10,678 nucleotides of DNA from positions 1-10,678 of the forward strand of contig QAKO01000116.1 of NCBI GenBank assembly GCA_003343765.1. The letters run 5' to 3'. Below, in pieces: positions 1 to 5,570 of this stretch. Every line of letters starts with the position of its first letter. Position 1 is the stretch's first letter. The translations under genes and the position numbers were made by a program. Origin of the DNA: Bacillota bacterium. Lineage in GTDB: Bacteria; Bacillota; Clostridia; Christensenellales; Borkfalkiaceae. The notes beneath the pieces are model-generated. The model made no database searches, had not been told where the DNA came from, and saw only the letters and a list, made by a program, of their open reading frames with translations.

Positions 1-77
1 TGGGAATGATAGTCCGTGCCGAAAAACAAATCAAATACACAATCCTTTTTTGAAACTACGCCAAAAAAACCGCTCAA
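1..77 (-). CDS. PurF-like class II glutamine amidotransferase, N-terminal 25 codons (partial, runs off left edge)
   Basis: Read on the minus strand from a TTG at 77-75, the frame gives (M)SGFFGVVSKKDCVFDLFF followed by GTDYHS and continues past base 1. This N-terminus matches the group of proteins usually annotated as amidophosphoribosyltransferase (class II glutamine amidotransferase fold plus PRPP-transferase-like domain), which start with a GGFFG or SGFFG strand and an LFYGTDY/LFFGTDYHS segment. A GGAGG ribosome binding site at 90-86 lies 8 bases before the TTG and decides the start. A near-consensus promoter lies about 65 bases further upstream. In canonical PurF the catalytic cysteine directly follows the initiator methionine. 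Here that residue is serine and the first cysteine is residue 13, so glutaminase activity is doubtful. The rest of the gene lies outside the window. Family assignment rests on 25 residues recalled by eye. Confidence 0.75.
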   Translation of the reverse strand, partial: MSGFFGVVSKKDCVFDLFFGTDYHS

Positions 78-85
78 ATCTTTTG

Positions 86-90
86 CCTCC
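86..90 (-). promoter_or_regulatory. Ribosome binding site GGAGG for the minus-strand PurF-like gene
   Basis: CCTCC on the plus strand is GGAGG on the minus strand, 8 bases before the TTG codon at 77. It supports the non-ATG start. Confidence 0.75.
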
Positions 91-147
91 GTAAATAAAT
101 TCAATGCTTTGCATCCCGATCAATGACAAAACGCAAAATGCCTCTCT

Positions 148-176
148 ATTATAACACATTTGAATGAAAATGTCAG
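148..176 (-). promoter_or_regulatory. Sigma-A type promoter for the minus-strand PurF-like gene
   Basis: On the minus strand, CTGACA (176-171, five of six bases match TTGACA) and a perfect TATAAT (153-148) are separated by exactly 17 bases. Transcription would begin near 141 and give a leader of about 65 bases before the TTG start at 77. The promoter points away from the plus-strand genes, so the 204-1025 gene has no visible promoter of its own. Confidence 0.8.
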
Positions 177-203
177 CAGAAGTCAGACGCAAATCAGAAA
201 AAA

Positions 204-1025
204 ATGAAAGATTATAAAGTTTATTATGTATATAAAAACGGTTCGGACGGGGTGACTGTCGAACAGGAAGTAATTTTGTACGACAATGCCAGCCAGCACC
301 TGTATCAGAAAACGTACGGCATCGAGAATTTTGAAGATAAACTTGAACTTTCCGCGAACGATTATTATCCCATGGTAGCGGGGAATGCTGTTTATACCAA
401 GTATGATGAAGGCGGAGAACACGGTACGGTGCTGAAAATAACAAACAATGTCAATTCGGCATGGACAGTTTCTCAACTGAAACCGAGCAGTGCATTCCAG
501 ATCAATGACGGCGATACTTTGAAATTTGATTTCAAACTGGATAAACCTGCGGGAGCGCTCAACTATTGTCTGCGTATATTTAAGTTGGGCAAGGAAGAGG
601 ATATCCAGTCCGGAAAACCTTTCTGGTTGCAGGATGTTACGAATTTCGGAGAATGGAATACCATAACATTGACCGGAGAAACTGCCGCAAACGTTGCCGC
701 AAACGGCGGATTCGGGATATATATAATCGTGAATAAAGAGGGCGGCGGAAACTGCTACGATTATATCGCTTATGTGGATAATATCCGTATCGAAAAAGCT
801 GAGCAAACAGCGAACGGAAGCAATACATTGCAGGCAATGGTCAATGAATTGTTTGTCGGGGCGGATGAAGTGATCGTTAAAAAAGTAACGGATGCAGAGG
901 GAACGGAAGTCATACTTTCGGAAGGTAAGTTTACGCAAAACGGAACCTATACAGTGGAAGTGCTTGTCAAAGCCGACGGTTTGAATGAAAATACGTTTAC
1001 GCTGACGTATAATGTAACTATTTAA
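204..1025 (+). pseudogene. Carbohydrate-binding / Ig-like surface protein, probably a 5'-truncated fragment
   Basis: The 273-residue frame has no signal peptide and no Shine-Dalgarno site (an A-rich run precedes the ATG), and it begins in the middle of what looks like an Ig-like domain: residues 2-28 (DYKVYYVYKNGSDGV and following) resemble the last strands of a bacterial Ig/HYR-type repeat. Residues of about 40-198 form a beta-sandwich typical of galactose-binding-like carbohydrate modules. It has alternating strands, aromatic residues, and a closing strand YDYIAYVDNIRIEK that is common at the end of CBM-type domains. Residues of about 206-273 look like a final Ig-like module ending in TFTLTYNVTI. 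There is no LPXTG, SLH or transmembrane anchor. The frame is closed by TGA at 165-167, just inside the opposing promoter. I infer this is the C-terminal end of a larger secreted glycan-binding protein that lost its 5' part. A genuine small intracellular protein is less likely. Confidence 0.6.
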
Positions 1026-1039
1026 AAGAACAGAATTCT

Positions 1040-1059
1040 CCCTCTCCGAACGGGGAGGG
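1040..1059 (+). other. GC-rich intergenic hairpin
   Basis: CCCTCTCC (1040-1047) pairs with GGGGAGGG (1052-1059) around a GAAC tetraloop; one pair is G-T. It lies 15 bases after the stop of the surface-protein fragment and 22 bases before the ATG of the GH78 gene. No T-tract follows on the plus strand (AAAATTTG), so it is not a classical terminator. It could be an mRNA-stabilising or attenuating stem. Confidence 0.5.
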
Positions 1060-1081
1060 AAAATTTGAAAAAGGAAAAGAT

Positions 1082-1125
1082 ATGAAAAAAGCAAGTGGAT
1101 CTGTTTTCCCGGTGATTATGAGATC
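1082..1125 (+). other. Out-of-frame native start of the GH78 gene (A6 tract frameshift)
   Basis: A Shine-Dalgarno-like AAGGA at 1071-1075 precedes ATG at 1082, but the frame from that ATG hits TAG after 16 codons. The frame of the downstream GH78 protein is open from 1069 and encodes KSKWICFPGDYEI immediately before its first ATG at 1126. That stretch is the conserved N-terminal strand of GH78-type proteins (W-I-x-x-P-G-D-Y-E-I). One more A in the A6 run at 1085-1090 would join ATG 1082 to this frame and give MKKSKWICFPGDYEIML. The gene therefore carries a one-base frameshift, real or a sequencing error. Confidence 0.75.
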
Positions 1126-3099
1126 ATGTTAGCGGAAAAAGTTATGGCAAGAAGATACCTGCGGGATTTTCCGATCGGGCCGTTCTGGAGGGTAGACAGC
1201 CCATGGCACAATGTTAAATTTTATGCGGAATTCACGCTTTCGGCGGAAGATACGCTGTACTTTTCCTGGGAAGGGCGAATAAGTGTCTATTTCTATGACC
1301 TGGACAAATATCTTTACGGGTTTGACGGAAAGGTCACGCTTCCTGCGGGGCGATACAAAATGGAGATCTGGCTGTACAATCCGGAAGGGTTGCCTTGCCT
1401 GAAAATAGACGGGAAGGAATTCTGTTCGGACGAAAACGTGCAGGTCTCGTACAATCAGTTCCAGTTGCGGAATTCTTTTGTCTGCGATTGCGGCGAAATG
1501 ACGCCGAATACGTTCTGTCTGCCGAAAAGAGAGATCGAAGCTCTTTCGCAAACACCGTGCGAGGGCGGAACTGTCTATGATTACGGTAAGATCCGTATGT
1601 GTTTTGCATCTTTTTCGGGGTGCAGGGAATTGCCCTTCCGCTGTTATTTCGGTGAGACATTAGCGGAAGTCATGAGCGATGAATATTGTGAACAAATCAG
1701 CTTTTTCACGCCTGCGGAAGGCAGGTACGATGTTCCCGTGAGCAAAGCGTTCCGATATCTGCGCGTCGTTACCGATTCCCCGTATTCCATGAGTGTAAAG
1801 GAAGAATATAATCCTTCTGCACAGTCGATCGCGTTCCGTTTGGAAAATAAGCGGTTCATGCAGATCATAGAAGTGGCGAAGCATACACTTTCTGTCTGTG
1901 ACCGTGAGTTTTTTCTGGACGGGGCAAAGCGTGACCGTTGGCTGTGGGGCGGGGATGCGTATCAGGCATTCAAACTGGAATACTTTGTTTCCTGCGATTA
2001 TGCAAAGATCCGTCGGAACATTATAGCTCTTTGCGGCAAGAGTCCCGTTGTGACGTATATCAACCACATCATGGATTATACTCTCTACACGATCATGTCG
2101 GTCTGGGAATATTATTCTTTTTCAGGGGATGCGGAATTTGTAAAATATATTTATCTGATCCTGGAAGAGCATATGCATTTTGTGTTGGGCAGGACAAACG
2201 AAGACGGATTTTTATACAAGCAGCCGAACGATTGGGTGTTTGTCGACTGGGGCGATCTGGATACGGACGGGGAAGTTTGCTTTGAACAGATCCTGCTTTT
2301 CCTTGCGTTGAAAAGTCTTTACAAACTGGGCGATGTGATCGGTGGGAATACAGAGCAATATAAACTGCGAGCGAAAGCATTGCGTGCGAAAATCGACGAA
2401 GTATTTTGGAGTGAGAAACGGGGCGCATATCTTCATTCCCGTAAGGAAGGAAAGACGGGGGATTCCGTTACGGCTTATGCCAATGTGTTTGCCGTGTTGT
2501 ATCGCTTTGCGGATCGGGAAAAAACGGAAAAGATCAAAAAGACTCTCTTATATGACGAATCTGTCCCCGAGATCACGACGCCGTATATGCAAAGTTACAA
2601 ACTTGCGTGCCTCTTTGAAATGGGTGAATGGAAGAAGGCAGTGCAAGAGATCATGTCGTATTGGGGAGGAATGCTGGACGGCGGAGCGACTACGTTCTGG
2701 GAAGTCTATCATCGCGGTGAAACGGAAGAAACGTCCTGCGAAATGTACGGCAGGAAGTTCGGCAGAAGCCATTGTCATATCTGGGGTGCGAGCGTGCTGT
2801 ATCTGATCCCGCGTTACATATACGGGATCTGCAAGGACATCGCCTGCGGTGAGACGTTTGAACTGCGTCCCATACTTGCTCTGATCACCGATTCCCAGAT
2901 CGAAGTTCCGCTCAAACGCGGCACATTGCGCGTACAGGCTACCAAGGAAAAAATAACTGTTTTTTCCGATGAAATTGACGGGAAACTGATCATAGGAGAT
3001 ATCGTATATGCAGTCGAAAAAGGAAAACCTATTACGCTTGATCGAAGAACTCGGGTGAAACGAAATACTGCGGCGAGCCGTTTGAAAATTCACAGCTGA
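1126..3099 (+). CDS. GH78 alpha-L-rhamnosidase-like glycosidase (start frameshifted)
   Basis: This is a six-hairpin (alpha/alpha)6 glycosidase of the GH78 type, expected to cleave terminal alpha-L-rhamnose from oligosaccharides in the cytoplasm, since no signal peptide is seen. The N-terminal beta-sandwich region covers residues of about 1-230, and the helical catalytic domain covers about 235-560. Within it, FLDGAKRDRWLWGGD gives D265, D270 and D277 with the spacing of the acidic triad D567/E572/D579 described for Bacillus RhaB. GGATTFWEVY gives E526, matching the base-supplying Glu of GH78. HIWGASVLYLIPRYIYGI (about 548-565) is the usual motif before the C-terminal sandwich (about 570-640). 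ATG 1126 has no ribosome binding site, and 15 conserved residues precede it in frame, so the true start is ATG 1082 with a frameshift. The last residues (about LDRRTRVKRN onward) are unlike the family and probably arise from a second frameshift at 3053-3055: with one G fewer the gene would stop at TGA there. Rhamnose specificity is inferred from the family. Confidence 0.8.
   Translation: MLAEKVMARRYLRDFPIGPFWRVDSPWHNVKFYAEFTLSAEDTLYFSWEGRISVYFYDLDKYLYGFDGKVTLPAGRYKMEIWLYNPEGLPCLKIDGKEFCSDENVQVSYNQFQLRNSFVCDCGEMTPNTFCLPKREIEALSQTPCEGGTVYDYGKIRMCFASFSGCRELPFRCYFGETLAEVMSDEYCEQISFFTPAEGRYDVPVSKAFRYLRVVTDSPYSMSVKEEYNPSAQSIAFRLENKRFMQIIEVAKHTLSVCDREFFLDGAKRDRWLWGGDAYQAFKLEYFVSCDYAKIRRNIIALCGKSPVVTYINHIMDYTLYTIMSVWEYYSFSGDAEFVKYIYLILEEHMHFVLGRTNEDGFLYKQPNDWVFVDWGDLDTDGEVCFEQILLFLALKSLYKLGDVIGGNTEQYKLRAKALRAKIDEVFWSEKRGAYLHSRKEGKTGDSVTAYANVFAVLYRFADREKTEKIKKTLLYDESVPEITTPYMQSYKLACLFEMGEWKKAVQEIMSYWGGMLDGGATTFWEVYHRGETEETSCEMYGRKFGRSHCHIWGASVLYLIPRYIYGICKDIACGETFELRPILALITDSQIEVPLKRGTLRVQATKEKITVFSDEIDGKLIIGDIVYAVEKGKPITLDRRTRVKRNTAASRLKIHS
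2994..2998 (+). promoter_or_regulatory. Ribosome binding site AGGAG for a start at ATG 3008 inside the GH78 3' end
   Basis: AGGAG lies 9 bases before ATG 3008, which opens the frame MQSKKENLLRLIEELG. It marks the original start of the next gene, overlapping the end of the GH78 gene as in a translationally coupled operon. Confidence 0.5.
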
Positions 3100-3458
3100 A
3101 AAGAATGCTGGATCTTGCGCAGGGTGCTGATTTACGGGCGATCGTGTTTGACGAGCGCATTATGCGGCTGACGGTAAAGGCGAAACGGCGCATCGCCGGC
3201 GAATTGTTTTCCACAAAAAAAGAGTTTTATGCATATATCGTGCAGTGTCTTGCCGATTATGCCGACCTGATGTTTCGGAGCTTGCCCGAAGCGGCAATGT
3301 TTGCCACGCACAACGAGCCTGTTGCCACCTATGTGGGATATGCGCTGAAAGGCTTTGCGCCCGGGTTCGGGTTGGAAAAGTGCGGGCGGCAGGCGAATCA
3401 TAATCTGTGGATATATGGAACCGTGTGCCTGCCGATCCGCAAAACGAAGATGACGTAA
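3008..3458 (+). pseudogene. Chimeric remnant: N-terminus of a glycosidase-like barrel protein joined to the GH1 acid/base region
   Basis: The gene seems to start at ATG 3008 (MQSKKENLLRLIEELG), which hits TGA at 3056. Dropping one G from GGG at 3053-3055 joins it to the next frame, which continues ETKYCGEPFENSQLKRM and then LDLAQGADLRAIVFDERI. An LDLAQ-x-x-x-L-RAIVFDERI stretch is the kind of early barrel strand seen in DUF4434/beta-galactosidase-like TIM-barrel proteins (LDLA-x-KYGLKVLVxDxRI); this assignment is tentative. Around 3250-3270 the sequence turns into GH1 family: ADYADLMFRSL, then FATHNEP with the acid/base Glu codon at 3315-3317, then VGYALKGFAPG. The 110 or so residues normally before NEP in GH1 are missing. 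After QANHNL (3405-3407) the frame loses similarity and ends at TAA 3456-3458, with the rest of GH1 in another frame. In the uncorrected sequence the first in-frame ATG of this piece is 3105. I see no intact product. Confidence 0.65.
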
Positions 3459-4120
3459 ACTATGCGGCAGAACAGAACGGATTGGCACACGGAAGTTATC
3501 TTTCTCCTATCTTTTTAAAGAAATATGATCCCTACGTCGTGCGGCATCTGGAAAAAGAGAATATCGTTTTGGAAATGCGGGCGGAAGATCTTGACATTAT
3601 AGCGCAGCCGCTGGATTTTTACGGATTGAATTGTTACAATCGGCTTATTGTCAGCCGCAGGGATGTGGATATCCGCAAGATCGTGTTGCAAAGCGGCGGG
3701 AATTTTCTGGAAAACGGGGCGGAATTTTATCCGGATGCTATTTATGAGGCGCTTCGTGTGGCGAAAACGGAATACGGTATCGGAATTCCCGTCTATATCA
3801 CGGAAAACGGTGTCGGGTTTGCGCAGGAGCGTGAAGAGAACGGCATGATACGGGATACCGAGCGGATAAAGTATTTGAAGGGATCGTTTGCGTCTGTTCG
3901 CCGTGCTTTGAAGGAAGGGTATGACGTGCGCGGATATTTTCTTTGGAGCTTAATGGATAATTTTGAGTGGACGGCAGGTTATTCTATGAAATACGGCATT
4001 TGCACGCGGGATCGGAAAATGAAAGAGAGTGCGTTGTTTTATCGTGACTGGATCAGGGAACAGAAAAAAGCGGAGGCAGAAAAATGCCTGTCGATGTTTA
4101 CGATGCGGCGGCATGGATGA
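3407..4120 (+). pseudogene. GH1 beta-glucosidase family, C-terminal two thirds (frameshifted remnant)
   Basis: This stretch carries the later GH1 landmarks in order: VDIWNRVPADPQNEDD, the SYLSPIFLKKYD segment, DFYGLNCYN, VYITENGVG with the nucleophile Glu codon at 3803-3805, and YFLWSLMDNFEW, the sugar-binding motif ending the barrel. It closes with GYSMKYGICTRDRKMKESALFYRDW. GH1 enzymes are normally about 440-480 residues; only 237 are here, and the acid/base NEP half lies upstream in a different frame. Comparing with the family, about 23-25 residues (an HG-x-AV-x-x-(F/Y)R helix and the GKIGI strand) are missing at the join near 3404-3410. The GTG at 3407 is only the first codon after that join, and no ribosome binding site precedes it. 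The final residues after about 4075 (KCLSMFTMRRHG) are not GH1-like and read out of frame over the next remnant. Both catalytic glutamates exist in the DNA but cannot be made in one protein. Confidence 0.75.
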
Positions 4121-4209
4121 GTGTTACGGCTCTTTCGGAAAAATCGATTGCAGAGGGCGGCGCGCCGCAAACGTTTCCTGATTTCACGAGAGGGAAATGG
4201 ATAAAATAG
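4084..4209 (+). pseudogene. Gfo/Idh/MocA-family oxidoreductase, C-terminal 41 residues only
   Basis: ATG 4084 opens a 41-codon frame reading MPVDVYDAAAWMSVTALSEK, then SIAEGGAPQTFPDFTRGKW and IK before TAG at 4207-4209. The pattern P-(V/I)-DVYDAA-x-W, then LSE-x-SIA-x-GG-x-P and PDFT-x-GKW, is the characteristic C-terminal end of NAD(P)-dependent Gfo/Idh/MocA sugar oxidoreductases, which are normally around 350-430 residues. The Rossmann domain and catalytic lysine region are absent. It overlaps the out-of-frame end of the GH1 remnant, and the join falls at about 4075-4084. These oxidoreductases often sit in glycosidase operons, so it was probably the last gene of the lost operon. A functional 41-residue peptide is not supported. 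Confidence 0.65.
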
Positions 4210-4253
4210 TCCGCGCGAGAAAACGGCGGCGCGCCGGAACGCCTTTTCCGGCG
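4156..4253 (+). repeat. Repeated GGCGGCGCGCCG element and GC-rich hairpin
   Basis: The 12-mer GGCGGCGCGCCG occurs at 4156-4167 (inside the oxidoreductase remnant) and again at 4225-4236, 69 bases apart. Each copy contains the palindrome CGGCGCGCCG. The second copy overlaps a perfect 8-bp stem, CGCCGGAA (4232-4239) with TTCCGGCG (4246-4253), loop CGCCTT. No T-run follows on the plus strand, so this is a structured GC island in an otherwise AT-rich gap, not a clear terminator. Confidence 0.5.
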
Positions 4254-4373
4254 AACATTCGGAACAACAGGGTTTGCGGGGTCAGCCGATGTTTTTAAAG
4301 CCTCGGGAACGTTGTTTTAACCGATTTTTGTGGGTATAGTTCGGAAGAATGCAGGGTTATAAAAAAAGAAGTA
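4210..4373. other. Intergenic gap without a recognisable gene
   Basis: Between the oxidoreductase remnant and the regulator promoter I see no coding frame with family similarity on either strand and no RNA gene. Its first part holds the GC-rich hairpin and the rest is AT-rich leader DNA. Confidence 0.5.
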
Positions 4374-4402
4374 TTGATTTTTTTGGGGAATTGTGTTATA
4401 CT
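4374..4402 (+). promoter_or_regulatory. Sigma-A type promoter of the AraC-family gene
   Basis: TTGATT (4374-4379) and TATACT (4397-4402) are separated by exactly 17 bases. Transcription would start near 4409, leaving a short leader of about 25 bases before ATG 4434. A GAGGA site at 4423-4427 sits 6 bases before that ATG. Confidence 0.75.
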
Positions 4403-4433
4403 GAATTATATTTCCTGTGGCTGAGGAATTGGT

Positions 4434-5357
4434 ATGGATGAAAAGATACGAGATATCGGCGTGGCGCAATTCAATCCCTACATACGGTATGTAAATAAAC
4501 TGATCGGGTCGGTACATGAAAATCATATAGTGCCGTGGCGGATCTTGTATGATTTTGAAGTGATCTTTGTTACTCAGGGTGAATTATGCGTGATCAAGGA
4601 TGACAGCGAGTATACGGTAGGGGAAGGCTGTCTGCATATTATGCCTCCGTATGTACGGCATACGCGGATAGTGCCTGAAAATGTCAGGACTTCTTATTAC
4701 GGAGTTCATTTGGATTTTATGTTTGATGAAAGCAGTCCTGATTTTTCGGCATGGGAAGTGTACCGGGAGCCTTGTGAAAAGAAATTGAATGCCGTACCGA
4801 TCCGTGTGGATCTTGCTAAAAGAAAGGGATATAAACTTGAAGTCATGGAAATGGCGGAAAGTTATCGTGTGCGCAACAAAATACGTTTTATTGAACTGTT
4901 TGATAAGCTATATAATGCTTTTCAGGAAAACACGGTAAACGGGAGATTTCGAGCCAAGGCGTACATGACGCTGATCATTGCGGAGTTTTTGGAAGAACTG
5001 CGTTGCAGTGACAGGGAAAATTCGGAAAGTTCCGATTATGTTTCGCGGTTTATTGAGTATATGACCAATCATTATTCGGAAGCGATCGATCTGAATAAAG
5101 TCGTGAGCGAATACGGGATATCTCCGAGCCGCTTCCGCGCGATATTCAAACATCAGATGAACCGCGCGCCGCTTGAATATATTATTGATTACCGTATGGA
5201 GCAGGCAAAGCGGCTTTTCATGACAAAAAAATATAATATATCCGAAGTCAGTTACATGGTCGGGTACGATGATATGCATTATTTTTCGAGGCTATTCAAG
5301 CAAAAAGTCGGGTGTTCCCCGACGGATTTTATAAAAAAGCAGGAAGGCGTTCTTTGA
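4434..5357 (+). CDS. AraC-family transcriptional regulator
   Basis: This 307-residue protein has the normal length and order of an AraC/XylS regulator of sugar catabolism. Residues of about 15-110 form a cupin-like N-terminal sensing domain (WRILYDFEVIFVTQGEL, VGEGCLHIMPPYVRH), which should bind a sugar or glycan fragment. Residues of about 203-303 form the DNA-binding domain with two helix-turn-helix motifs: IDLNKVVSEYGISPSRFRAIFK and ISEVSYMVGYDDMHYFSRLFKQKVGCSPTDF, the second being the family signature. A dedicated promoter with a good GAGGA site fixes the start, and two terminators close the gene, so it is transcribed alone. It sits just upstream of the GH78/solute-binding operon in the same direction, the common arrangement for a local activator. 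The ligand cannot be read from sequence; a rhamnose-containing sugar is a guess from the neighbour. Confidence 0.92.
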   Translation: MDEKIRDIGVAQFNPYIRYVNKLIGSVHENHIVPWRILYDFEVIFVTQGELCVIKDDSEYTVGEGCLHIMPPYVRHTRIVPENVRTSYYGVHLDFMFDESSPDFSAWEVYREPCEKKLNAVPIRVDLAKRKGYKLEVMEMAESYRVRNKIRFIELFDKLYNAFQENTVNGRFRAKAYMTLIIAEFLEELRCSDRENSESSDYVSRFIEYMTNHYSEAIDLNKVVSEYGISPSRFRAIFKHQMNRAPLEYIIDYRMEQAKRLFMTKKYNISEVSYMVGYDDMHYFSRLFKQKVGCSPTDFIKKQEGVL

Positions 5358-5372
5358 AAGAACGTCTTTTTT
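5344..5372 (+). terminator. Rho-independent terminator 1 after the AraC-family gene
   Basis: AAGGCGTTCT (5344-5353) pairs with AGAACGTCTT (5359-5368) around TTGAA, with one G-T pair, followed by more T residues to 5372. The stem includes the last codons and the TGA stop of the regulator. Confidence 0.75.
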
Positions 5373-5384
5373 AATGATATTGGG

Positions 5385-5418
5385 GAAAAGGCGTTCTTAG
5401 GTAAGTGAACGCCTTTTT
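5385..5418 (+). terminator. Rho-independent terminator 2 after the AraC-family gene
   Basis: AAAAGGCGTTC (5386-5396) pairs perfectly with GAACGCCTTTT (5407-5417), with a 10-base loop and a T-tract. The A-rich left arm means it could also stop transcription coming from the right. Its 5' arm repeats the AAGGCGTTCTT of terminator 1. Confidence 0.85.
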
Positions 5419-5478
5419 AATGGATTTGTGAGTGGGAATTTTTGATCGGGGAGGATAAAAAACAGTAAAAATATCCAA

Positions 5479-5527
5479 ACATACAAAAAAATTGTCTAAA
5501 TACAAGGAGTTAAAATGATGTTACAAT
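5479..5527 (+). promoter_or_regulatory. Candidate activator-dependent promoter and AraC operator half-sites for the GH78 operon
   Basis: TACAAT (5522-5527), preceded by TG as in an extended -10, is the best -10 before the operon. No good -35 exists 16-18 bases upstream; TTGTCT at 5492-5497 is 24 bases away. Two similar half-sites, ACATACAA (5479-5486) and AAATACAA (5498-5505), lie 19 bases apart, near two helical turns, and the downstream one covers the -35 position. That is how AraC-type activators often bind. The leader from about 5534 to the start is short. Confidence 0.4.
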
Positions 5528-5570
5528 AGTTTTGCATACGTAGAGATGGATCATGAAGGAAGGCAGAACT

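Noticed and set aside
1040..1059. Hairpin after the surface-protein fragment as a rho-independent terminator
   Set aside because: The stem is good, but A residues and not T residues follow on the plus strand, and only a weak T-stretch follows on the minus strand.
1085..1091. AAAAAAG as a programmed -1 frameshift (dnaX-type) site
   Set aside because: In the frame of ATG 1082 it is read AAA-AAA-G, not A-AAA-AAG, the run is short for transcriptional slippage, and I saw no stimulatory stem just downstream. An indel is simpler.
183..1094. Minus-strand open frame of 303 codons opposite the surface-protein fragment
   Set aside because: The plus-strand translation shows a coherent carbohydrate-binding sandwich, while the minus one is rich in Phe/Ile/Arg without domain features, and I saw no promoter or ribosome binding site for it.
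4317..4526. Minus-strand 69-codon frame across the AraC promoter
   Set aside because: It overlaps the promoter and 5' end of the AraC gene and has no recognisable motif or ribosome binding site.
5453..5476. GGATA...TATCC inverted repeat upstream of the operon as an operator
   Set aside because: Five-base arms separated by 14 A-rich bases are likely by chance in this composition.
5553..5570. Upstream ATG 5553 as start of the GH78-type protein
   Set aside because: It has only a weak purine stretch before it, whereas ATG 5571 has GGAAGG at a spacing of 7, and the six extra residues add no family similarity.
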